Of a DNA stretch of 64,000 nucleotides, positions 8,708 to 16,740 are shown piece by piece. A program made the translations under genes and the position numbers. Each line of letters starts with the position of its first letter. Within the stretch, counting starts at the first letter, position 1. Origin of the DNA: Cellulomonas sp. Leaf395 (GTDB lineage Bacteria; Actinomycetota; Actinomycetes; Actinomycetales; Cellulomonadaceae); contig NZ_LMQI01000003.1 in NCBI RefSeq assembly GCF_001424125.1, forward strand, positions 345-64,344, read 5' to 3'. The notes beneath the pieces are model-generated. The model had not been told where the DNA came from, ran no database searches, and saw nothing but the letters and a program-made list of their open reading frames with translations.

Positions 8708-9655
8708 TTAGTGCGCGGGCTCGGCCTTCCGGCGCTTCGGGACCAGGTGCATGATGCCCACGACCGCGGCGCCGACCACGAGCCCGACCAGCGCCGCGCC
8801 GAGCGTGTCGACGAGCCACGCCAGGAATCCGCCGATGCCGGGCACCGAGTGCACGGCGTCCTCGAGGTGGTGCAGCAGCTCGTACGGCGTGTGCCAGCCC
8901 AGCTCGTCCACACCGTTGAGGAGGATGTGCCCGCCGACCCACAGCATCGCGACGATGCCCACCGTCGACAGGACGGAGAGGACCTTCGGCATCGCGCGCA
9001 CCAGCCCGCGGCCGATCGCGGCCGTCGCACCGTTGCGGCGCTCCGCGAGGTGCAGACCGATGTCGTCCATCTTCACGATGAGTGCGACGACGCCGTACAC
9101 GAGCACAGTGATGGCCAGCGCGACGATCGCCAGGATGATCGTGCGGGACAGGAACGGCTCGTCGGCGACCTCGTTGAGAGCGATCACCATGATCTCGGCC
9201 GACAGGATGAAGTCGGTGCGGATCGCTCCGGTCACCATCGACTTCTCGGTGTCCTCGCCCTGGGCGGCCGCCGGGGTGGTGGTGTGCTCCTTGGCGTGAC
9301 CGGTGACCAGCTCGTAGATCTTCTCCGCGCCCTCGTAGGCGAGGTACGTCCCGCCGACCATGAGGATCGGAGTCAGCAGCCACGGCAGGAACTGACTGAG
9401 CAGCAGAGCCGCCGGGAGGATGAACAGCAGCTTGTTGCGCAGCGACCCGACGGCGATCTTGCGGACGATCGGCAGCTCACGCTTGGGCTCGAACCCGTGG
9501 ACGTAGCGCGGGGTCACCGCCGTGTCGTCGATGACGACGCCCGCCGCCTTCGCGCTGGCCCGACCCGCAGCCGCACCCACGTCGTCGACCGACGCCGCCG
9601 CGAGCTTCGCCAGCGCGGCGATGTCGTCCAGAAGCGCGGCCAGACCGCCAGCCAT
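8708..9655 (-). CDS. DUF808 / YedI-like inner membrane protein
   Basis: A 315-residue membrane protein of the DUF808 family. The diagnostic N-terminus LLDDIAALAKLAAASVDDVG and the following KAAGVVIDDTAVTPRYVHGF match the family closely. About six hydrophobic helices follow, including LLFILPAALLLSQFLPWLLT, TIILAIVALAITVLVYGVVAL, VLSVLSTVGIVAMLWVGG and the last near residue 280. A basic KRRKAEPAH tail ends the protein. Its biochemical role is not established. A GAGGGAGAA Shine-Dalgarno precedes the ATG. It is a single gene whose stop is only 24 bases from the GH51 promoter. Confidence 0.9.
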   Translation of the reverse strand: MAGGLAALLDDIAALAKLAAASVDDVGAAAGRASAKAAGVVIDDTAVTPRYVHGFEPKRELPIVRKIAVGSLRNKLLFILPAALLLSQFLPWLLTPILMVGGTYLAYEGAEKIYELVTGHAKEHTTTPAAAQGEDTEKSMVTGAIRTDFILSAEIMVIALNEVADEPFLSRTIILAIVALAITVLVYGVVALIVKMDDIGLHLAERRNGATAAIGRGLVRAMPKVLSVLSTVGIVAMLWVGGHILLNGVDELGWHTPYELLHHLEDAVHSVPGIGGFLAWLVDTLGAALVGLVVGAAVVGIMHLVPKRRKAEPAH

Positions 9656-9712
9656 CAGTTCTCCCTCGTCGGTACCGCCGGGTGATCGAGCGATCCTGAC
9701 ACAGCGAGCGCC

Positions 9713-10276
9713 TCAGTTCAGGCTGGCGTCCTCCGCGAACGTCGACACGATCGCCAGGTCCCCGCCCTGGCGCCGCAGCACCCGGCGCCACAGGTGCTCC
9801 GGTTCCGACGTCAGCACGTCGTCCGGGACCGCGTCGACCAGGTACCAGGCGCGCTCGGCGAGCTCATCCTCCAGCTGCCCGGCACCCCACCCCGCGTGCC
9901 CGGCGAACACCCGCACACCGCCCACGTGCGGCGCGACCGACGTCGGGTCCGCGTCCAGGTCGACCAGGCCGAACCGGCCCGTCACCAGCTCGACCTCCGG
10001 TGACGAAGCGGCACCGCGGGGGAGCGCCGCGACCCCCATCGCACCGTCCAGGCCGACCGGGCCGCCGTGGAACAGCCTCGGGGGGTCGCTCACGTGCTCC
10101 TGCCAGTCGGGCAGGACGACCCCGACGTCCACCGTCGACGGGCGGTTCAGCACCACCCCGATCGCGCCGTCCGGGCCGTGGTCGAGCAGCAGGATGACCG
10201 TCCGGTGGAACGTGGGCTCGCGCAGGCGGGGTGTCGCGACGAGGAGCCGGCCGCGCAGAGCCGTGTCGTCGGTCAT
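9713..10276 (-). CDS. YqgE/AlgH family protein (UPF0301)
   Basis: A 187-residue soluble protein. Start 10276 gives the typical N-terminus LRGRLLVATPRLREPTFHRT, then VILLLDHGPDGAIGVVLNRP, FHGGPVGLDGAMG, and the conserved RVFAGHAGWGAGQLEDELAE. All are hallmarks of the YqgE/AlgH family. The molecular role is unknown; AlgH has been linked to alginate regulation in Pseudomonas, but that should not be carried over. The start codon overlaps the stop of the upstream acetyltransferase in an ATGA junction, so the two are translationally coupled. Longer in-frame extensions would run into that gene and are rejected. Confidence 0.92.
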   Translation of the reverse strand: MTDDTALRGRLLVATPRLREPTFHRTVILLLDHGPDGAIGVVLNRPSTVDVGVVLPDWQEHVSDPPRLFHGGPVGLDGAMGVAALPRGAASSPEVELVTGRFGLVDLDADPTSVAPHVGGVRVFAGHAGWGAGQLEDELAERAWYLVDAVPDDVLTSEPEHLWRRVLRRQGGDLAIVSTFAEDASLN

Positions 10277-10842
10277 CCGCCCACCTCCCGCCGCATGACC
10301 ACCCGCGGTCGGCCGCCGCTGTGCCCCGTCGTCACCGACGCCTGCGAGAACCCTGCCGCTTCGAAGAGGCGGCTCGTCCCCACGTAGCCCGAGATGACAT
10401 CGACCCGGTCGCCGCCGTCGATGCTGATGGGGTACCCCTCGACCACCTCCGCGCCGTGCGCGGCGGCGTGCGCGACCGCCCCCTCCAGGAGCTCGTGCAT
10501 CAGCCCGCCGCGACGGAACGCCGGCCGGACCACGAAGCACACGATGCTCCATGCGTCGCGGTCGTCGACGAACGGGATGGTCCGGGAGCTCATCAGCCGC
10601 CGGTACGTGCTCCGGGGGGCGACCGAGCACCAGCCCGCCACCTCACCGTCGACGTACGCCAGCACGCCCGGACCCGGCTCGGTGGCGCACTCGTCGCGCA
10701 TGTACTGCGCCCGTCCCTCGTTGGGCACCCGGCTGTCCCGGTAGGCCATGCACCAGCAGCCGGCGCCGCCGGGTTTCTTGACGCCGACGACCTCGAAGAA
10801 GTCGTCGTACCGCCCGACGGCGGGGAGCACCTCGATGGCCAT
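10273..10842 (-). CDS. GNAT-family N-acetyltransferase
   Basis: A 189-residue predicted acetyl-CoA-dependent acetyltransferase. The conserved core is visible as GVLAYVDGEVAGWCSVAPRS (strands 2-4), then VCFVVRPAFRRGGLMHELL, where RRGGL stands in for the acetyl-CoA pyrophosphate loop R/Q-x-x-G-x-G/A. LFEAAGFSQAS is the typical C-terminal strand and helix. The early sequence KPGGAGCWCMAYR is seen in actinobacterial members annotated only as GNAT. The substrate is unknown. It is the first gene of a two-gene unit with yqgE (ATGA overlap). It appears leaderless, with TAGCCT six bases before the ATG. Confidence 0.88.
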   Translation of the reverse strand: MAIEVLPAVGRYDDFFEVVGVKKPGGAGCWCMAYRDSRVPNEGRAQYMRDECATEPGPGVLAYVDGEVAGWCSVAPRSTYRRLMSSRTIPFVDDRDAWSIVCFVVRPAFRRGGLMHELLEGAVAHAAAHGAEVVEGYPISIDGGDRVDVISGYVGTSRLFEAAGFSQASVTTGHSGGRPRVVMRREVGG

Positions 10843-10848
10843 CCACCC

Positions 10849-10854
10849 AGGCTA
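10849..10854 (-). promoter_or_regulatory. -10 element of a leaderless promoter (GNAT-yqgE unit)
   Basis: On the minus strand TAGCCT is followed by six bases and then the ATG at 10842, with no Shine-Dalgarno in between. Confidence 0.5.
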
Positions 10855-10862
10855 CGGAACGA

Positions 10863-10882
10863 CTCAGACGCGCTCAGACGCG
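10863..10882. repeat. 10-bp tandem duplication over a stop codon
   Basis: CTCAGACGCG occurs twice in tandem, followed by a partial third copy CTCAGCCGCC. It covers the last codons and stop of the DUF7455 gene and looks like simple slippage. Confidence 0.6.
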
Positions 10883-11104
10883 CTCAGCCGCCTGCTCGTC
10901 GATCCTGTGCCGCTCGTCCTGGATCGTCGCGCCGGCCGCGACCAGCTTGAGCTCGTGGGCGCGGAAGTGGTGCCCACAGAAGAGCAGCTCCATCCCGTCG
11001 GCCGTGGGGATGGTCGCCTTGACGAACGCCTGCGCGCCGCAGCGGTCGCACCGGTCCTGCCGGGTGAGCTCGGGGGCGAGGGTGTCGAGCGTGAGAGCGG
11101 TCAT
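10874..11104 (-). CDS. Small DUF7455-type zinc-binding protein
   Basis: A 76-residue protein with CDRCGAQAFVKA (CxxC) in the middle and FCGHHFRAHELKL after it, so a Cys/Cys/Cys/His zinc site is likely. This layout, with the short helical tail HRIDEQAAERV, matches a small actinobacterial protein family annotated as DUF7455. Its function is unknown. The start at 11104 is chosen over in-frame starts near 11194 because the extra 30 residues are low-complexity and a GAGG motif sits upstream of 11104. A 10-bp tandem duplication covers the stop codon. Confidence 0.85.
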   Translation of the reverse strand: MTALTLDTLAPELTRQDRCDRCGAQAFVKATIPTADGMELLFCGHHFRAHELKLVAAGATIQDERHRIDEQAAERV

Positions 11105-11282
11105 GTCGGATACCTCGTCTGGGTCGGCGGGCGGTGCTCGCAGGGCGAGCTCCGCTGTGCTGCTCATCCGAACCATCGGTTGCGTGCCGACCATTCCGTC
11201 GGGGTGTTCGCTCAGCGGGGAACTGCCCTGCTGAGGACTCGAGGAGTCGTCAGGAGGCCGTCCTGGCCGTCCGGTCAGGTCG

Positions 11283-11897
11283 TCACGCCCACAGGGCCTG
11301 CTGGGCCATCATCGCGAGCCGGGCGGCGACGGCGTCCACGTCGAGCCCTCTGCCTGTGTACAGCTGGTCGAACGTCTCGAAGCTGCTGACGATCCACAGG
11401 ACGTCGGCGGCCTCCTCGACACTGACCCCGGCTCGGAGTCGACCCTCGTCGTGCAGTCGCTCGGCAAGTCGCTCCTGCCCCTCGGCCCGACCACGCTCGA
11501 CCGTCTCGAACGCCCCGCGGAGCGCGTCCGGGTCCAGGGTCCACATCGAGTAGATCGTGCGGGCGACGTCCCGTTCGGCGGCATACACACCGGCCGCCGC
11601 CCGCAGCGCCTGCGTCACGGCGTCCCGCGCGTCGGGCAGTGCGACCGCGTCGGCGATCCGCCGGAACCCCGTGCGGTCGAGCAGGTCGCGGCCCAGCGCC
11701 TCGAACAGCCCGGCCCTGGAGCCGAACACGAGGTACACGGTCGAGCGGGCCACGCCGGCGTCCTGTGCCACGCGCTCGACGCTGAGCGGCTCCGTCGGTG
11801 CAGCCCGCAGGCGTTCGCGAGTCGCCTCCAGGATCTGTTGCCGGGTCTCGTCGGCGGCTTGCGCCCGGGCCTGCTGGGTGTACCTGCGCGTCGGCAT
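11283..11897 (-). CDS. TetR-family transcriptional repressor
   Basis: A 204-residue regulator. The N-terminal helix-turn-helix is clear (about residues 20-65): TRQQILEATRERL, then LSVERVAQDAGVARSTVYLVFGSRAGLFEAL. The C-terminal ligand and dimerisation domain is all-helical and unspecific. It is transcribed divergently from the FAD monooxygenase, with an 88-base shared control region holding a 30-bp perfect palindrome and a triple 19-bp repeat. This regulator is therefore very likely to repress the monooxygenase and itself, and to be released by the compound the enzyme attacks. Confidence 0.93.
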   Translation of the reverse strand: MPTRRYTQQARAQAADETRQQILEATRERLRAAPTEPLSVERVAQDAGVARSTVYLVFGSRAGLFEALGRDLLDRTGFRRIADAVALPDARDAVTQALRAAAGVYAAERDVARTIYSMWTLDPDALRGAFETVERGRAEGQERLAERLHDEGRLRAGVSVEEAADVLWIVSSFETFDQLYTGRGLDVDAVAARLAMMAQQALWA

Positions 11898-11917
11898 GAC
11901 CTCACCCTACATTTCGC

Positions 11918-11923
11918 TTGACA
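11918..11923 (+). promoter_or_regulatory. -35 element of the monooxygenase promoter
   Basis: Consensus TTGACA. The -10 element would fall near 11941-11946, inside the operator, but no good -10 match is evident there, so transcription may depend on the repeat-bound state. Confidence 0.45.
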
Positions 11924-11926
11924 GGA

Positions 11927-11983
11927 TGTCCGGTGAAAGACACTCTGTCTTGTGAAAGACAGAGTGTCCGATGAAAGAAGGAG
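11927..11983. promoter_or_regulatory. TetR operator region: three 19-bp direct repeats containing a 30-bp palindrome
   Basis: Three exact-period 19-bp units follow one another: TGTCCGGTGAAAGACACTC (11927), TGTCTTGTGAAAGACAGAG (11946) and TGTCCGATGAAAGAAGGAG (11965). The core TGAAAGA recurs at 11934, 11953 and 11972. Overlaid on units 1-3 is a perfect inverted repeat, GACACTCTGTCTT / AAGACAGAGTGTC, with a 4-base spacer (11939-11968). The third unit runs into the Shine-Dalgarno and contains an alternative ATG at 11971. The layout suggests cooperative binding by more than one TetR dimer between the -35 element and the start codon. Confidence 0.8.
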
Positions 11984-11985
11984 CC

Positions 11986-13452
11986 ATGACCATCACCCGC
12001 ACCGACGTCCTCGTCGTGGGGGCCGGGCCTGCCGGCCTGACCGCAGCGATCGCCCTCGGCCGCGCCGGCGCGCATGTCACGCTCGTCGAGCGCCGCACCG
12101 CGCTGTCCCCCTTCCCGCGGGCCACCGGGGTCAGCCTGCGCACGATGGAGCTGCTGCGCGCCTGGGGCCTGGAGCACGACATCCGGGCCGGCGCGCTCGA
12201 CGTGGGCACCGACGGCTGGATCGGCCCGGCGCTCACCGCCCCCGGTCAGACGGTCCCGACGGGCTTCCCCAACCCGGCACAGGCGGCCGAGCTGAGCCCC
12301 ACCACGCCGGCCATCGCGCCCCAGGACCACCTCGAGCCCGTGCTGCTGCGTCACCTGCAGTCACTCACTGGCACCGACGTGCGCTTCGGCGCCGAGGTCG
12401 TCGCCGTCGAACAGGACGACGACGGTGTTCGCGCCGACGTCCGCACCGCCACCGGCGTCGAGACCGTTTACGCCCGGTACGTCATCGGTGCCGACGGCGC
12501 GCGCAGCGCCGTCCGACGGGCGGCAGACATCGGGATGACCGGTCCCGGCGACGTCGGTGCGTACCTCGCCGTGGTCTTCCGAGGTCCGGTCGCCGACCTG
12601 CTCGGCGAGCCCCGACACGGGCTCCACATGCTCGTCCGCCCCGGGCCGCCCTGGGTCATGCTGCCGACCGACCGGACCGACCGGTGGGTGTTCTCGATGA
12701 CCTGGGACCCGGCGTCCGAGTCTCTCGACGACTACCCGCGCGAGCGCCTCGTCGAGCTCGTCCGGGCCGCCGCCGGCGCGCCCGACCTGCCGGTGGACAT
12801 CGTCTGGACCGGAGACTTCACGTTCACCGCGCTGATCGCCGACACGTACCGCGACCGCCGGCTCTTCCTCGTCGGAGACGCCGCGCACCGCATGACCCCG
12901 CGTGGCGCAGCCGGCATGAACACGGCCATCCACGACGGGTACGACCTCGGCTGGAAGCTCGGCTGGGTGCTCAAGGGCTGGGCCGACGAGAGCCTGCTCG
13001 ACTCGTACGAGACCGAGCGGTACCCCGTCGGCCTGCGGAACGTGGAGCGGTCCGCCGTCGGCGCGGCGCGGCGCGACGTCTCGGCGGACTACCTGGACGA
13101 GCTCGCCGACCGCATCCCGCACGCCTGGTTGCCGGATGGCCGCTCGACGCTCGACCTGCTCGGTTCCGGCCTGACCCTGCTGGCCGGTCCGCAGGGCGCG
13201 TCCTGGGTCGACCAGGCGATGGGGCTCCGGCACGACGGCGCGGTGCCGGTCGAGGCGCGCACGGTCGACGCCTCCACCGCCGGCGTGCTGGGGATCGGTG
13301 CGTCCGGCGCGGTCCTGGTGCGGCCGGACGGGCGCCCGACAACCCGGTGGGCGGCAGCGCCGGCGGCGTCTGCGCTCGGACTCGCAGTCCGCGCGGTCTT
13401 GTTCGACCTGGACCCGGGCCGGACGCGCGACGGACGGAGCGAAGCGGCCTGA
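11986..13452 (+). CDS. FAD-dependent aromatic/antibiotic monooxygenase
   Basis: A 488-residue flavin hydroxylase of the PheA/TfdB (class A) group. The N-terminal Rossmann motif VLVVGAGPAGLTAAIALGRA binds ADP, followed by LVERRTALSPFPRATGVS. The mid motif YVIGADGARSAVRRA is the DG motif, and LFLVGDAAHRMTPRGAAGMN is the GD motif that contacts FAD ribose. The short C-terminal thioredoxin-like fold contains GASGAVLVRPDG. Relatives hydroxylate phenols, polyketides, rifamycins or tetracyclines; the substrate is not readable. Start 11986 follows AAGGAG closely (2 bases); the ATG at 11971 would add five residues and is possible. The divergent tetR and shared operator imply induction by the substrate. 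Confidence 0.9.
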   Translation: MTITRTDVLVVGAGPAGLTAAIALGRAGAHVTLVERRTALSPFPRATGVSLRTMELLRAWGLEHDIRAGALDVGTDGWIGPALTAPGQTVPTGFPNPAQAAELSPTTPAIAPQDHLEPVLLRHLQSLTGTDVRFGAEVVAVEQDDDGVRADVRTATGVETVYARYVIGADGARSAVRRAADIGMTGPGDVGAYLAVVFRGPVADLLGEPRHGLHMLVRPGPPWVMLPTDRTDRWVFSMTWDPASESLDDYPRERLVELVRAAAGAPDLPVDIVWTGDFTFTALIADTYRDRRLFLVGDAAHRMTPRGAAGMNTAIHDGYDLGWKLGWVLKGWADESLLDSYETERYPVGLRNVERSAVGAARRDVSADYLDELADRIPHAWLPDGRSTLDLLGSGLTLLAGPQGASWVDQAMGLRHDGAVPVEARTVDASTAGVLGIGASGAVLVRPDGRPTTRWAAAPAASALGLAVRAVLFDLDPGRTRDGRSEAA

Positions 13453-13459
13453 CCCGGCT

Positions 13460-13503
13460 GGAAAGGCCCGTGACCTGCGGGCGCGCAGGTCCCGGGCCTT
13501 TCC
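13460..13503 (+). terminator. Intrinsic-type terminator after the monooxygenase
   Basis: A long hairpin whose outer arms are GGAAAGGCCCG / CGGGCCTTTCC and inner arms GACCTGCG / CGCAGGTC, with a GGCG loop and one mismatch between the two stem parts. It begins 8 bases after the stop codon. Confidence 0.8.
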
Positions 13504-13612
13504 TGGACTCAGCCATGCTCGTGGCACATGGCCATATCGGGACAAAAGGCCCTAGGTGAGGCTCGCGACGCCGGGTGTAGCGTCCAGGCAACGGGCTCGA
13601 CGAGGAGTCGAC

Positions 13613-15721
13613 ATGAGTGACATCACCACGTCGCGGACACCAGCCGGCGTCACACGACGGACCGTCCTCAAGGCTGGCGGTGCAGCCTTCGGCCTCTACT
13701 TCGTCGGGGTTCTCGGCGGCAGGCCCTGGGTGCTCGAGGCCGCGGCCGGCGAGGCCGCCGCCGGCTTCCTCGACGCACTGTCGGTGCCGAAGTGGGTGAC
13801 ACCTCTCGTCGTCCCGCCGGTGATGCCGACCGCCGGCAGCACGACGCTGCGCGGAGGCAAGAACGCCGACCTGTACGACATCGCGGTCCGTCAGATCAGC
13901 CAGCAGGTGCTGCCCGCGCCTCTCCCCCCGACCACGCTGTGGGCCTACGGGCCGACATCGGCCCGCTCGGACAAGGCCACCCTGCTCTTCCACGCCCCCA
14001 GCGCGACGATCGAGGCCAAGTGGCGGCGACCGGTCCGCGTCACCTGGCGCAACGAGCTCGTCGACGCCGACGGCCGCTTCCTGCCGCACCTCCTGCCCGT
14101 CGACCCGACGCTGCACTGGGCGAACCCGCCCGGCGGCACCACCGACCGTGACAGCCGGCCCGTGTTCGCCGCGACGCCGGGGCCCTACCGAGGCCCGGTG
14201 CCCGTCGTGACGCACGTCCACGGCGCCGTCGGCGTCGGCGACGAGAGCGACGGCTACCCGGAGGCCTGGTACCTGCCCGACGCCGTGGACGTCCCCGTGG
14301 GCCACGCGCACGACGGGACCTGGTACGCGTTCTTCCGATCGAAGGCCGAGGCGGCGCACGGCGTGTCCTGGCCCGCCGGTGGCGCGACCTTCCACTACCC
14401 GGACGACCAGCGCGCCTCGACGCTCTGGTACCACGACCACACCCTGGGGATGACGCGCGCGAACGTCTACGCCGGACCCGCAGGCTTCTACCTGCTGCGG
14501 GGCGGGCCACACGGGGACGACGCGGTGATCGACTCGCGGACAGGACAGCCCGCGGTGCTGCCTGGGCCCGCACCCAAGGAGGGGGACGGGTTCCCCAGCA
14601 GCAAGCGGTACCGGGAGATCCCGCTCGCGATCCAGGACCGCTCGTTCCTCTCCGACGGGTCGCTCTTCTATCCCGACTCCCGCGAGTTCTTCGACGGCAC
14701 CGTGGGCCCGTACCTGCCCGAGGGTGACGTCTCGCCGATCTGGAACCCCGAGTTCTTCGGCAACACGATCATGGTCAACGGCCACACCTGGCCGACGCAC
14801 ACCGTCGAGCAGCGCCGATACCGGTTCCGTCTGCTCAACGGCTGCAACTCGCGATTCCTCATCCTCGACCTCGGCCTCCCGGGTGCGGAGGCGTGGCAGA
14901 TCGGAACCGAGGGTGGACTGCTCGCCGCGCCGGTGAACCTCACTGCCGCCCACGGTGGCCGACTGCTCCTGGCCCCGGCCGAGCGCGCGGACGTGATCCT
15001 CGACCTCACGCACGTGCCTGTCGGCTCCCACATCATCAGGAACCTCGGACCGGACGAGCCCTTCGGTGGGGGGCAACCCGACGACGACTTCGATGTCGCC
15101 AACCCGGCGTCCACCGGTCAGGTGCTCCAGCTCGTCGTGGTCCCCGCGACGAGCCCGGACGCCACCACGCCCCCGGCGTTCCTGGTGCTCCCCGCGATCG
15201 ACCCGCTCCCGACGACGTCGGTCCGACGACTCGCGCTGGTCGAGGAGATGTCCATGGCTCCCGAGCTCGCGGAGGACCCCCCACCCATCGCCGCGCTGCT
15301 GGGCACCGTGGACGCCACAGGCACGTGGTCCACGTCCATGTGGAGCGACCCGGTCACCGAGAACCCGGCCGTGGGCGCGGCGGAGACCTGGGAGATCTAC
15401 AACTCAACCGCGGACGCTCACCCGATCCACGTCCACGAGGTCGTCTTCCAGGTCGCGGACCGGGAGCCGGTGGTGATCGACGAGGCGACGCACCACATCG
15501 CCCCCGCAGGCGGGGCCCGGCCGCCCGATCCGGGTGAGAACGGCTGGAAGGACACGGTCATCGCCTACCCCGGAGAGGTGACCCGGATCCGCATGCGGTT
15601 CGACCGCGGCGGCCAGTTCGTCTGGCACTGCCACATCGTCGAGCACGAGGACAACGAGATGATGCGGCCGTATCGCATCGGCCCGGAGCAGCCGGGACAG
15701 CCGGGGCACCCTCCGGCCTAG
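13613..15721 (+). CDS. Tat-exported multicopper oxidase (CotA/bilirubin-oxidase-like)
   Basis: A 702-residue laccase-like enzyme that oxidises phenols or metal ions and reduces O2 to water outside the membrane. The N-terminus has a twin-arginine signal, TRRTVLKAGGAAFGLYF. All four copper motifs are present: HVHG (H201, H203), WYHDH (H274, H276), HPIHVH (H603, H606, H608) and HCHIVEHEDNEMM (H672, C673, H674, H678, axial M683). The adjacent ESDGYPEAWYLPDA and the HEDNEMMRP ending are specific for the CotA group rather than CueO. It is longer than CotA (about 510 residues), with extra loops around residues 40-190 and 310-370. Start 13613 has GAGGAG upstream; an ATG at 13556 has no such site and would bury the Tat motif. 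Confidence 0.93.
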   Translation: MSDITTSRTPAGVTRRTVLKAGGAAFGLYFVGVLGGRPWVLEAAAGEAAAGFLDALSVPKWVTPLVVPPVMPTAGSTTLRGGKNADLYDIAVRQISQQVLPAPLPPTTLWAYGPTSARSDKATLLFHAPSATIEAKWRRPVRVTWRNELVDADGRFLPHLLPVDPTLHWANPPGGTTDRDSRPVFAATPGPYRGPVPVVTHVHGAVGVGDESDGYPEAWYLPDAVDVPVGHAHDGTWYAFFRSKAEAAHGVSWPAGGATFHYPDDQRASTLWYHDHTLGMTRANVYAGPAGFYLLRGGPHGDDAVIDSRTGQPAVLPGPAPKEGDGFPSSKRYREIPLAIQDRSFLSDGSLFYPDSREFFDGTVGPYLPEGDVSPIWNPEFFGNTIMVNGHTWPTHTVEQRRYRFRLLNGCNSRFLILDLGLPGAEAWQIGTEGGLLAAPVNLTAAHGGRLLLAPAERADVILDLTHVPVGSHIIRNLGPDEPFGGGQPDDDFDVANPASTGQVLQLVVVPATSPDATTPPAFLVLPAIDPLPTTSVRRLALVEEMSMAPELAEDPPPIAALLGTVDATGTWSTSMWSDPVTENPAVGAAETWEIYNSTADAHPIHVHEVVFQVADREPVVIDEATHHIAPAGGARPPDPGENGWKDTVIAYPGEVTRIRMRFDRGGQFVWHCHIVEHEDNEMMRPYRIGPEQPGQPGHPPA

Positions 15722-15776
15722 CGATGGTCGAGAGCATCCCAGTGACTCTGGAAGTGACTCCGGGGTCGCGACGGGG

Positions 15777-15782
15777 AAAAAA
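15777..15782 (-). terminator. U-tract downstream of tRNA-Lys
   Basis: On the minus strand the tRNA 3' end is followed after 11 bases by TTTTTT. Only a very short stem (CCT/AGG) precedes it, so it is a weak terminator candidate. Confidence 0.35.
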
Positions 15783-15793
15783 TCCTGGTCAGG

Positions 15794-15866
15794 TGGGCCC
15801 CGTGGGGATCGAACCCACAACCCGCGGATTAAAAGTCCGCTGCTCTGCCAATTGAGCTAGAGGCCC
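15794..15866 (-). tRNA. tRNA-Lys (anticodon UUU)
   Basis: A 73-base cloverleaf on the minus strand. Acceptor arms GGGCCTC / GGGGCCC pair with one G-U wobble. The anticodon stem GCGGA/TCCGC encloses the loop CTTTTAA, giving anticodon UUU. The T loop reads GGTTCGATCC. The discriminator base is A and the 3' CCA is not encoded, so it must be added by CCA-adding enzyme. The gene is complete, and no tRNA-borne integration element is seen next to it. Confidence 0.95.
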
Positions 15867-16017
15867 GGTGGAGGGGTGCAACAGCTCGGAGAACCCTCCG
15901 GCCAGCCGGCGTGCAGTTCAGGCCGTCCCGGATGCCCCATCACCTTCGCCAGAGACCCTACGACACCACGTGCCCGGGGCGCCCGAGCGTTCGTCACGTG
16001 TGCCTTCGGGTGGGCCG

Positions 16018-16740
16018 TCAGGGCTGCTGGTGGCTGCCTCGGTCGCTCCCGAGCTTCCGCCGCAGCTGGGGGTCCGGCTCGGCCCCGAGGTAGACGAGCG
16101 CCGCCTTGACGCGCCGGTTGTCGCTGGCGGCCTCGTCCAGCCGGAGCGCCCGGAACACCGCGGCGACGTGCGACTCGACGGTCTTGACCGAGACGACGAG
16201 CGCCTCGGCGATGCCCGCGTTCGACAGCCCTTGCGCCATCGCCGCCAGGACGTCGAGCTCGCGGTCCGTGAGTCCGTCGAGCGGTGCCGCCCGACGCCGC
16301 GCGGCGACGAGGGACGAGACCACCTCGGGGTCCAGCGCCACGCCGCCGCCCGCTACCCGGACGAGTGCCGCCACCAGCCCCGCGACGTCGTCCACACGGT
16401 CCTTCAGCAGGTACCCGACCCTGTCCGTGACTGCGTCCAGGAGCGTGAGAGCCCATCGGGCGTCCACGTACGTCGACAGCACGAGCACCCCGAGCGCCGG
16501 GTGGGCGCGGCGCAGGTCGACCGCCGCTCGGATGCCCTCGTCCGAGTGGGTCGGAGGGAGCCGGACGTCGACGAGCGCGACGTCGGGCTGCGCGTCGGCG
16601 ACGGCTTCGCGGAGCGCCGGCACGTCGGCGACGGCCGCGGCGACGGTGACGCCGGCACTCTCCAGCAGCAGACGGAGACCCTCGCGGAAGATCCCGGAGT
16701 CGTCGCACAGGACGACCCGCAGCGGCGTCGGCCCGGTCAC
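16018..16740 (-). CDS. NarL/FixJ-family response regulator
   Basis: A 240-residue DNA-binding response regulator. The receiver domain (about 1-125) starts LRVVLCDDSGIFREGLRLLL, with the acidic pair D13/D14; the phosphoacceptor Asp lies in VALVDVRLPP, and LVLSTY and the conserved Lys in GYLLKDRVDD follow. The LuxR-type helix-turn-helix near residues 155-215 reads LTDRELDVLAAMAQGLSNAGIA, then VVSVKTVESHVAAVF. Its start overlaps the stop of the upstream histidine kinase by 4 bases, so the pair is one operon. An insertion after DVRLPP (THSDEGI) is seen in many actinobacterial members. Target genes are unknown; the two small divergent genes at 18605-19170 are candidates. Confidence 0.93.
   Translation of the reverse strand: MTGPTPLRVVLCDDSGIFREGLRLLLESAGVTVAAAVADVPALREAVADAQPDVALVDVRLPPTHSDEGIRAAVDLRRAHPALGVLVLSTYVDARWALTLLDAVTDRVGYLLKDRVDDVAGLVAALVRVAGGGVALDPEVVSSLVAARRRAAPLDGLTDRELDVLAAMAQGLSNAGIAEALVVSVKTVESHVAAVFRALRLDEAASDNRRVKAALVYLGAEPDPQLRRKLGSDRGSHQQP

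Noticed and set aside
15867..16017. tRNA-adjacent gap as an attachment site or integrated element
   Set aside because: No integrase, no direct repeat of the tRNA end, and ordinary chromosomal genes on both sides.
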